This document shows, piece after piece, positions 55,048 to 64,000 of a stretch of 64,000 bases of DNA; position 1 is the first letter of the stretch, and each line of letters starts with the position of its first letter. Position numbers and translations under genes: made by a program. The notes under the pieces are model-generated. The model was not told the DNA's origin. It made no database searches and saw only the letters and a program-made list of their open reading frames with translations. The stretch is from Aplidium turbinatum (taxonomy: Eukaryota > Chordata > Ascidiacea > Aplousobranchia > Polyclinidae): NCBI GenBank assembly GCA_918807975.1, contig OU964921.1, forward strand, positions 14,975,498 to 15,039,497, given 5' to 3'.

Positions 55048-55215
55048 ACATTACCCTTAAGAACCAATGGTACACATATGTACCACAGCGTAACTTCTAT
55101 TTGAAAAAAAAAAAAATTTTTTTTTGTCAAATACCTCTTTAAAGTGATAAACTTGTAGTAAAAATCATCAATATTTCAATAAAACATGTCTCAAAAGTTT
55201 ATGGTCCTCAAAGGG
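55048..55215. mobile_element. MITE, GGTACATATGTGTACC family, copy 2
   Basis: A 168-bp copy: CCCTTAAGAACCAATGGTAC at the left and, reversed, CCCTTTGAGGACCATAAAC at the right. It shares the ACACATATGTACC palindrome with copy 1. CTAG follows at 55216, the same four bases that precede copy 1, so the pair could also be the two ends of one 1389-bp element (53827-55215). Confidence 0.6.
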
Positions 55216-55637
55216 CTAGCTGAGACGAAACGGTCGGTCCTTGCCCTTCGTAACTACGATAGAACAGTGATTACGATAGAACATTGTACTTTTGAAGTTG
55301 AATTAAATGATGTTTGTATAAATACCATTATGTTTTATTTGCATCAACGTATAGCTCCAGTGCTAGTAAAAATGTCCCAAGAAAGAAAGTCACACTGATT
55401 TTTCAAAAGTAAAACAGGTTTTAAAATACAATAATGACCATAAACAGATGATTTTGATGAGATAAGAATTTAGATCAAAGGTTGTTGAATTTTTCTACAC
55501 TTATTTCTTCTTACCAACATGATTTTTAAAACACAACTCTGGAATTTAGAAAAAGGTTAAAACTCAGCACGGCATAAACTTATAACATGGTTAATCAGAA
55601 TGTAGCAGGCTGCAATAGTTTCTAACTTGCGTGAGAT

Positions 55638-56961
55638 CAGGGCCAGATTTACCAGTAGGCAGAGTAGGAAGTTGCCTAGGGCGGAAAATTATTGGGGGCA
55701 GCAAAATATACGAATATTATGGAATATAAGTTATTACATTGATAATACTGTCATCATCATTTTGTTCCTTCCTCGTATGGAGGGTTGGATACAATGCGCC
55801 ATTGTTCTCGACCATGAGCTGTGTGTACTGCACATTCATAAGTTAATTTTGTCTATTTTGTGATGTTTGTTGTCCAAATCATTCTTGGTCTGCCTTTACT
55901 TCTTTTACCGTTTATCTTCCCTTCTATTAATGATCTTTGTAATGAATTTTGCCTTATTGTGTGTCCGAAATACTTCAATTTTCTTCTTTTGACTGTTTGT
56001 AAGAGCATTTTGCTTGAATTGAATTTGGAGAGTACTTCATCGTTAGTGATCTTTTGTTTCTATGAAATTTTTAACATTTGCCTGTATGCCCAGAGCTCGA
56101 AGGCATCGATCCGTTTCTCCATTTTTTGTGACATTGTCCAAGTTTCAGAATTGTATAATAGGGTCGACCAGATATAGCATTTTAAGATCCTGAGACGAAT
56201 TGATAAATTTAAACGTTGATTGGTTAAAATATTTTTCATTTTTCCAAATGTAGTTCTTGCAATTTCTATCCGTCTAAGAATTTCATGGTCACACATCTTC
56301 AGTTATTAAATAACCAAGATATGAAAAAGATTTTACTTTTTGTATAATTTCATTGTCAATTATAATTTGTCAATTATAATTTCATTGTCAATTATAATAA
56401 ATTATACGTGAATATAATAATTCACAACAGATATATTCGGATATATAGCAATTAATAAATATGTTATCACATCACACACATTTATAAACAGTGCGGCAAG
56501 TCATGTATGGCAAGTCATCGCTTTTAGAGTACTTCACGCTTGATTGGTTTTCAACAATATGTGCTGCTTAGCGCTTCTTTTAGTTATCTGTCTCGCTTAG
56601 TATGAAGGACTAGGCTTTGTCTGTGCACTTTTTATTAACCTTTGTTCGGTTTGTTTCACTGTTAGTAAATTTGAAGGAGCCTAGAAAAAATGTATTTAGT
56701 CAATGTTAGGTTGATGGAAAAGTTGCAGGCTATTTTGTGTACTTGCCTTGATGCTTAGAGTATGTAAACAAGCCAAAAAGTAAGACTAGTATACGAAAGA
56801 ACTTTAGTTTCATGAAGTTTTATAAAAATGGCGGCATTGAGGACAAATGAGAACAAGTGCCTGTGTTGTATCGAAAAATCGAAAATCACCATCAAAATTT
56901 TTTTTGGGGGGCGGCACTTTTCTCATCTGCCTAGGGCAGCACTTAGGCTAAATCCGCCCTG
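55638..56961. mobile_element. hAT element with LINE insert
   Basis: Ends CAGGGCCAGATTTACCAG and, reversed, CAGGGCGGATTTAGCC, each followed by a TGCCTAGGGC-type block. Flanks CGTGAGAT and CGTGAAAT (55630-55637, 56962-56969) form an 8-bp TSD with one difference. The interior carries a LINE fragment on the minus strand. Confidence 0.85.
55745..56330 (-). pseudogene. LINE reverse transcriptase 3' fragment
   Basis: Reads FSYLGYLITED, then DHEILRRIEIARTTFGKMKN, LRILKCYIWSTLLYNSETWT, EKRIDAFELWAYRQMLKIS, then KLKYFGHTIR, LIEGKINGKR and GRPRMIWTTNI. These are the standard last segments of an APE-type LINE reverse transcriptase ORF. Frame changes lie near 56296 and near 56060. It is a different family from the LINE at 9188. 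Confidence 0.85.
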
Positions 56962-56999
56962 CGTGAAATCGCAACGCTCCGATCTCGCACGCAATCTCA

Positions 57000-57232
57000 A
57001 AATAACGCATTGTAGAAGTTAGTTGATTCAGAAATTCAACATAACGTAGGTTTCGTAGCTTGAACATTGCACCTTCGTACAGCAAGATTTTGGGGGTTGA
57101 TGGGATGAGCTGACGAGGGTGCATAAAATTCGGATTTACCAGATGAAAATCTTGGATGTGTGTAGTGTATATTATTCTGTAATCGTGACATCTTGATAAT
57201 GACGAAAAATAAAATGAATGAGTGAATGATAG
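57000..57232 (+). repeat. LINE-like 3' end
   Basis: Ends TAATGACGAAAAATAAAATG followed by AATGAGTGAATGA, the same tail as 46885-47040. The upstream 190 bp is presumably its 3' untranslated part. Confidence 0.5.
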
Positions 57233-59870
57233 GAAAGCCCATGCAAGATTGTGATGCTTCGCAGTTTTAATATGACGCATGAGAGTGTATTGACGCGTAG
57301 CCTATCCTACTGTCCGATTTGGAAACATTTGCTCTCGTAGGCTACATAGGGGTAAAATCAATTGAAGTTGTTTTTTATTCAGCAATCGCACTGCGTTGAA
57401 AGAAACTTTATGCCAAAAATAGGTATAAATTGCAGCAGTTTTATTGGGGTAAAAGCTTAAAGTCAGGTTGGCTGGATGAGTGAGTAAACTTCGCTTGGAC
57501 GTCCAGCGAGATCACGTGACAATGTCGTCGCAAAACACTGAAGAACACGCTTGCAAGTATGGACACAAAAATTGGGGTCTTTGCCTAAGCGTTTGGATCA
57601 TACAAATCTTTATCACCTAATAAGCTACTAGGTATGACATGTTCAATCGTTACATAACATTGAAAATAATGACTAAGTCTAACAGTAGTAATCTGTGACT
57701 ATAGCGTCGGTATCCTTCAGTTGGTCAGGAAATGATTTTATTTCTAAGTTGTCCTTTTGTTAGAAATGTATTTTTATTTCCGTTCATGAAAGATAAGATC
57801 AGTTGATGAACAACACGTGGCATGTGCTTGTTGTTTTCTGCAACTTTTATGTTGTGTGATTTTGTAATATTAGGCCTGTGCCGACAAACAGTAAAGTTCT
57901 AAGAACGGGTGTGCCACGTGCGTGAATGAGAGTAGGCTACTGTAACTTAGCATATCAGCAGTGTGGTAAGGTTGCTTCACACAACCAGGGATATTGTTTA
58001 CAACTTTATCCTTTGATGATTGTGACTCAGTCAATAAGAAACGCACATTCTCACCAGTTTTCTTGATTAGGCTATATAACTTTATGTTGAGGTTGTTTTG
58101 GTTTCGATTCTCATAATAATTACCAATAAGAGGTGTAGGCTATTGTGAGTACTTTTTCCTCTGAACTGTTGCTGAGACGCCTGGGTACAATTCCAGATCT
58201 GGGTTGTAAGATTGCAACGAATAGATAGCAAATAGCACATTTGAACACAGAGTGTTCAAAGCTGGGTACTCGGTTTTTGCAAAAAAGTACTGCGGTTGCA
58301 ACAAATTATTGCCAAGCCAATGTGCTTACTTTCGTCAGACTTACTCTATTCTTCTTCTTGTGCAGAGCAGTTATGACAGGTCAATGACACGGGGTCGCAA
58401 AGCAAATATGATACAAAGTTATAAAATAATAAAAGAGTATTGCCAAAAAGCTGCAAACGGTTGCTGAAAAATCTTGCAGTTGTAGAGCGATAGAAAATTA
58501 ATAGGCTAATGACATTATTTTGCTCTTCAAGAAAGCAAATGGGGTGCAAGTTCTTGATGGAAGGGGAGAAAGCTACGTAGGAACAAATAGCTAAGAGTAT
58601 AGAAAAATATAAATTAAAGTAACAGTCAGTGATGTTTTTACAGATATAAATCTATTTATTTTATTTTGTGTATGAAATGGTTTGTATCACAAGCACTGTA
58701 GCGACGTCATATTTAAAAAAACGTAGAATTAGCACTTTTAAAAAGAGCAATCAATTGAGTTTCTCATGACTAACATCACTACTTAACAGTGGTTGATGCA
58801 AAAAGTTTTTCTAGCAATGGGCATAATTTTAGATGCATGAGGCACTTTGCCAATCTAAGCTAAGCTCATTCACTTTAATGAAATTCTAACTACAGTAAAA
58901 CAGTATTTCATGACATCGATATCGTACGTTTTTGGAAACAGTTTGAAACATGGACATCGAACATCCATCCATGTGAATCAGGGATGCGCAAAGATTTCTA
59001 TGCATCGGTGCCATTTTGCTAATTTTGATTCTTGGCTGGCCACATAGTAGGCCTACTTCCAATTAGCCTACTTTTTCCTTGAATTTCAGCTTAGAGCTTA
59101 TGGTTGCAATATAAAGTAGCTAATAAATAAGTAATAACTGTAATAGCTAATAGTAAGTAATAACTAATAAGTAATAACTGCATTGGTTAAAAGGTATTTT
59201 TTGATATGTGCCACACCACGCACATGTTACTTTTTACACCATTAATAAAATTATAATCCTTATGTGAAAAATACACCTGTTCTATTTTATTCAAAATTTT
59301 GTTACAACATGGGTCGTGGCATGTATGCAGTAGTAGAAATAAATTATGGAAGAAAGATGTTGTTTATCAGTTAGCAATTTTCGTCGTGTCTACGTGTGCG
59401 TGTTTGCGTTATTGTGAGTTACCTATAAAATCGCTTGTAGGTTAAAAAGGTACTTTTTATTTACAACTGTAAGTTTTGAAAGTCCGCTACCATTAGAGTA
59501 GTTGGAAGACAAAAATTGAAAACATCTGGAAAATATGTCCACAACTACTAAGTTTATTTGTAGTGATAAAATTTAAGATAGCCTACTTATGAGTCCAGCT
59601 GGGGGTAGTAGGTATTCTTCTGAGGGTCACACATTAGGCATCAGCTTTCAAAAGGGCTACTCCAATTTTTATACGCTTTTTGTCAAATTTTATACGCCTT
59701 TTTGTAGCATTGTCTAAAAATACCCTTGGCATAGTTAATTCCAGAGAGAATTAAAAGTAATGAAATGACATGAGTTTCATTGCGTGCACTTGAGACCGTG
59801 TCAGTAGCGTTGTCTCTAAGTGACTAGGCGCTTCAAACATAAGTTGCATTCACTAAATCTACTTCTGCTG
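57233..59870. other. No gene recognised
   Basis: AT-rich. A possible B-box-like GGGTACAATTCCAG lies at 58184, too weak to call a SINE. A short TAATAACTAATAAGTAATAA tract is near 59130-59180. No splice-consistent coding chain was found. Confidence 0.4.
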
Positions 59871-59875
59871 GGAAG

Positions 59876-60231
59876 AGCTGTGGAGTCGGGCGAAAAATAT
59901 ACGACTAACAGGTTGTCTCCAGCTTCAGTGATGCCAGATTTTTGAAAATTGACACTTTTTTATTTTTTTTTATTTTAAGATTAAATTTCACTAAAGTTAT
60001 GATCGATCTTGAAACGACAACTTTCACAAAATCTGACAAGCACAATCACTTCTATTTTCTGGTAAAGTTTTGGAGCGGAATACAGAGAACAAAAAGCAAT
60101 ATTTTGAACAAGTTTGCTAACAAAAAAAATTATTGTTCATTGTTTTGTACCAAGCCGGAGTCGAAGTCGTTTATTTTTACGATTCCGACTCCGGAAATAC
60201 CAAAATCCCTTTGACTCCGACTCCACAGTCC
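59876..60231. mobile_element. GACTCCGACTCC-type element
   Basis: The left end has GAGCTGTGGAGTCGGGCG; the right end has repeated CGACTCC words (ATTCCGACTCCGG, GACTCCGACTCCACAG) whose reverse resembles the left end. No TSD was resolved. The 90-codon ORF across it is not conserved in kind. Confidence 0.55.
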
Positions 60232-61025
60232 GGCTGCTCGGTAGGCTAATAAGCTACTCGCAAAACGTTGGCCAATTTTTACCTTGAAATCAATTGAGGC
60301 AATTTGAGCAACGAACGCATCGTTTAAATAGCAGTTATCATTGCTCTAAATTCAGTTATTGTGATACGAGTTATGCATTTATTGGATGTTTATCATGTTT
60401 ACAAAGAAGGTTTGGGAAAGTTAAACTTATTATTTGATATTTTGACGTTTGTGTTATAAAAGCGATGGTAGGCTTGAGGTGTTTTAGGCTATCTGCAATT
60501 GCACACCGTTCAAAGCAGGCTGTAGCCTGGCTGCGAGGCTTCAGGTTTGAGTTCGCAGCCATTTTTTTTTAGCCATGACAGACACTTAACTAGTTGTTGT
60601 ACTTTTTGGGTTGGTTGCACAAACAGTAAATTATAATTCACCGATTAAACTGATCTGCTGACTAACTTAGAAAAAAATGTTTTGTGTGCCCCAACAGTAA
60701 TTCAAATCACTGAGCAATGATCTGCCGAATGGAGGTTGACTGCTTAATCGGAGGCAAAAACCCTCTGAAAATGCACCCAACACTTGGATTGACAAAGGTA
60801 TAGCCTAGGATTCTGTTTGTAGAAAAAGGCTGCGACATTATGCTATTCAATTGGTTGTCGCAATTATTGACAGCTAGTTGGTAAAAATGTTTGCACAACT
60901 TTCGAAAAGACGATGTTGTGTTTGGAGCGCCTGATTCGATGACTGTGTACTCAGCGGATAGTTTTTCACTGCTTCCACTTTTTGTGCTGCATTTTGTGAT
61001 TTCATACTGGCCTATGTTGTGTTGA
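60232..61025. other. No gene recognised
   Basis: AT-rich spacer. The ORF at 60707-61117 runs into the hAT end and has no recognisable motif. Confidence 0.4.
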
Positions 61026-61033
61026 GTCGTGGC

Positions 61034-63289
61034 CAGTGGCTCCGAGAGGGGGGGGGGAAGTCGGGCTACTTTCCCCCCTAGCATGACATTGTAAAGGAAA
61101 AACGAGTAGTTTTTCATTTTGTAACTTTTGAGGGGGGCCCATTTCTACTACTAAAATAAAAATTTATCAACTTAAAAATAAACAAATTTTTGAATGAAAT
61201 GCGTAGTTACAAGTATTTTCCGATCATTGTAAATGCTACTTGTTTCTTATCAAGAACAAACCATTCTCGTATTGAGTCCGGCTATGTTAGACTGCTTCAA
61301 CACGTGAAATCTGTTGCTGTTACGCCTGCGGATCTCTGTATCACTGAACGTTTTGTCTTGTTTTAACTTGAAAACTAGTACTGCTTTGGCTAAGCGTGTA
61401 TTATGTTTGCTTGACCAACAGTACTGTACCTTGACATGAAAAACTGCGTTAGTCAGGCATATGATAATGGATCCAACATATTTGGAAAAGTGTCCAAGCA
61501 AGTTTGAAGGAAGTAAACCCTTCTTGCCTATTTTTTGCTTATGGATGTCATTGCTTAAATGGAGTTCATGGTATGCAGTGTTGTCCAAATATTATATCAT
61601 TTTTGAGTAGTCTAATTAATCTGTCATTTTCAATTGCAGCCAAGTCAGATAGGAAATTTTAAAGAAAGTTATCCCATTTCCAAGCAGCCTACCTGAGCAG
61701 CTTCAAACCTGTGCTTTTCTGCATTATGTAGATCACAGTCCTAAGCGAGATTCACTCTACTAACCTATTTATACAGCGATTAAGAACTGTGCAATGTTTT
61801 TCGGCCCCAGAGGAGGCTCACACGACGACGACGAATGGACAATAAGCTGATGAATTTAATGAAGTTAAAGGAAGATGTAATCAAAGTTACAGAAAGCTGG
61901 AAAGTAGGCTACTCGCAAGCGTTGTTATAGGAAATATGAATTAAAAAAAGATTTTATTTTTCTGGGGACGGAACACTCCAACAACTCCGCTTCACCAGCT
62001 CAATCTTACAAACGAAATTTATTCTACTGTAGGCCTACGCTATGTTGCAAAGGATTTGCTAGCTGTTGGTAGTTTATTCACAAATGTATCAACAAACTCA
62101 AAGATATCGATAAGTTTGACGTCCAATGGAAATACCCTTGTATGTCTGATGTGTAGTTGCAGGCATGTGGAACAAATTTAAACAAGTTGTACAACAATGA
62201 CATTTTGGATGAGTTGGTAGGCTACTTTTGAAAGAAAGCTACCCAGCAAAATTGAGCTGCAAACCGGAACGCATCACCCCATGATATCTACTCAAGGAAA
62301 TCATTGATTGCAACTTTCGAAACACTTTTCCAAATATTTTTGTTGCTCTGAAAATTTGTTACGTAAACCTGTACCTCCAACGGTTGCGAGTTGAAAACGT
62401 GGTTTTAGCACACAGAAATTTGTAGGAATTATTTACGCTCCATCACGACTCAAAACCGAGTGAACAGTATATGCATGTTGTGCATCAAATTAGACCTTGC
62501 AAAATCTTTATTATTTGATGCTGTGATCCGTAACTGCATTGCAAAAGGTTCGGAATGGATTGAATGCTTTGTTGAGCTATTTTCATTGCCCGCATTGTGT
62601 GTTTACAATTCTTCCTCTATCTACTATAGGTTATACTAAAATTACCACCTATAACAATTTCGATTCACAACATGACTGGAACCAACGCAGACGCAGTGAC
62701 GTAGACTAGTCAAAGGTGGAGACGTTATCACCGACCCAAAAGCGGCTCTTTCAGGATTCCACACAACAAACAGACAAGAATTTATCAGAAAACACGCCCA
62801 CACTGCCCAAACACTAGAGAGTTTGCACAGCCACAATCTACTGCATTCTTTGGATATGGTGCATTTTTCTTGGAAGTGTTTTTATTTGGGGCCAGAGAAT
62901 CGTTTTGGTACGAGGCCTAAATTCTCCTCCCAACGGCCGTGGCCAAAGGCACCATGTATGAGATGTGCACATCATATAACTTCACTGCAATTCTTTCAAG
63001 AGAAAATATTGAGCAACAATGGCAATTTTGCTGCAAGTGTAGTCGAGTGATTTTGTTGATTTTCATTTTGAAAGAAGTTTTTTCATATAAATAACTTATA
63101 TACGCTGTTTAAAATCGAAACTTTAAAGGAATTCAATTTCACGATGAGGAAAGCAGCCAAGTTCGACTTAAGACACATGATGCAACGCATGATACAAATT
63201 CGTTACTTGTATTTTTGCTGAAAAATGATTTTTGGGGCCCACTTTTAGTATTGTTTCCCGACCAGTCATGATTTCTCTCGGAGGCCCTG
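61034..63289. mobile_element. hAT element (CAGTGGCTCCGAGAG ends)
   Basis: Ends CAGTGGCTCCGAGAGG and, reversed, CAGGGCCTCCGAGAG, both followed by a G/C-rich arm with GGGGCCCA, and a perfect 8-bp TSD GTCGTGGC (61026-61033, 63290-63297). 2256 bp. No transposase motif was recognised; the ORF at 61250-61588 is unassigned. A LINE 3' end lies inside at 61798-61850. Confidence 0.85.
61798..61850 (+). repeat. LINE 3' end fragment inside hAT
   Basis: TTTCGGCCCCAGAGGAGGCT followed by CACACGACGACGACGAATGG. Matches the CGGCCCCAGAAGCTCAGACG end of the LINE at 9188. Confidence 0.65.
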
Positions 63290-63297
63290 GTCGTGGC

Positions 63298-64000
63298 TTC
63301 ATTAAATATACTTCAACACAGAATTCATATAAATGTAAAACGATTATCTTAAAATAGTCTACCTTCTTCAATCATCAGAAATTCTGTAAAACCTTACAGT
63401 CATCATTCCAACAACCTGCATTAGAGTTTACTTTCCATATCAAATTTTTACGGGTTTCGCAAATGTGCGACACGTTTATTCTTTTTTTTTCATTGCCGTA
63501 CTTGATTTCTAGCATTGACTATACCCTTTGGATAATAACTTTCCAAGATTCTCGGTATTTTGCTGTTTGTATTGGGTTTATTGCGTAAAAGAAAAAGCTA
63601 CCGTGTTGTTGCTAAATTGTTTTTGTAAATAAATAAATATATATATATCAAAATAACAATAAGCGATATAACTATTAATAAACGATTGGATTTTCGTTTC
63701 CATACCGTGTCTACGTCTATCAGTTTGTCCAACTTTTTGTGCTTTCTTATTTTAAGTAGCCTAGGTAAGGTACCGGTATGCCATCTCTGTTGTTTTTTTA
63801 ACAAAAAAAAGTTAGCTTTGCTAATTTTAGTGATTTCGGACAGTCGTTTTTGCGGGCAAACGGTTCAGGTTCGATGGTAGCCAACAGCGATAACTGGAAG
63901 TTTAAACAGTAGGCTAACCAGTGTCAAGCTGCCTTAACAGAGCATTGATTGTTGTAAACCTTTAAAATCATTAGCAAGATAAGTTGACGGACTGAAACAA
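63298..64000. other. No gene recognised
   Basis: AT-rich, with a short TATATATATAT tract at 63639-63650. No other feature. Confidence 0.4.

Noticed and set aside
59942-60214. 90-codon ORF
   Set aside because: It spans the GACTCCGACTCC repeat element and shows no recognised domain.
61250-61588. hAT transposase at this ORF
   Set aside because: No BED finger, catalytic or dimerisation motif is visible; it is left unassigned inside the element.

Overview
The window is AT-rich animal DNA. The evidence is an intron-bearing tetraspanin gene with GT/AG splice sites, a U6 snRNA copy, tRNA-derived SINE pieces and a dense load of DNA transposons, LINEs and Penelope-like elements. I cannot name the species. 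An invertebrate, perhaps a marine deuterostome, is a guess from genome style only.

Host genes. (1) A CD63-like tetraspanin on + covers 16576-32025. Eight exons were read out by splice site and phase; exon 1 was not found. Its introns are inflated by transposons. (2) A compact three-exon model on + (37592-38759, 109 aa) has consistent phases and consensus splice sites. I do not recognise the product. Two copies of a CRE-containing motif lie 175-363 bp upstream.

Layout. 1-4.6 kb: an inverted duplication, split on one arm by a MULE transposon with a 9-bp target-site duplication (TSD), next to an element whose ends are arrays of a CGGCGAG-containing unit. 7.16-7.58 kb: a small inverted-repeat element. 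9.19-15.70 kb: a GC-rich LINE (minus strand) with a 12-bp TSD, split by a 3.3-kb CGGCGAG-family element that is itself split by a 1.37-kb hAT-type element. 16.1-32 kb: the tetraspanin gene, with a four-level nest of transposons in one intron and two head-to-head Penelope-like pieces in another. 34.4-35.1 kb: a fossil Ty3/Gypsy-type LTR retroelement. 35.7-36.9 kb: a tandem duplication. 39.3-39.9 kb: a minisatellite with a GCCAACGTTGGC core. 40.4-41.8 kb: a hAT element. 43.8-47.5 kb: a Harbinger-like element filled with three other insertions. 47.6-51.3 kb: two hAT elements, the second holding a U6 copy. 51.5-57.2 kb: a Penelope-like fragment, SINE-like pieces, MITEs, and a hAT element carrying a LINE fragment. 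59.9-63.3 kb: a GACTCCGACTCC repeat and another hAT element.

The most useful results are precise element borders supported by TSDs, two cases where an unfilled target site survives elsewhere in the window, several element families whose ends are built from short tandem units, and two small inverted-repeat elements with tRNA-like centres. No family search or alignment was run, so superfamily names rest on protein motifs, TSD length and terminal sequence.
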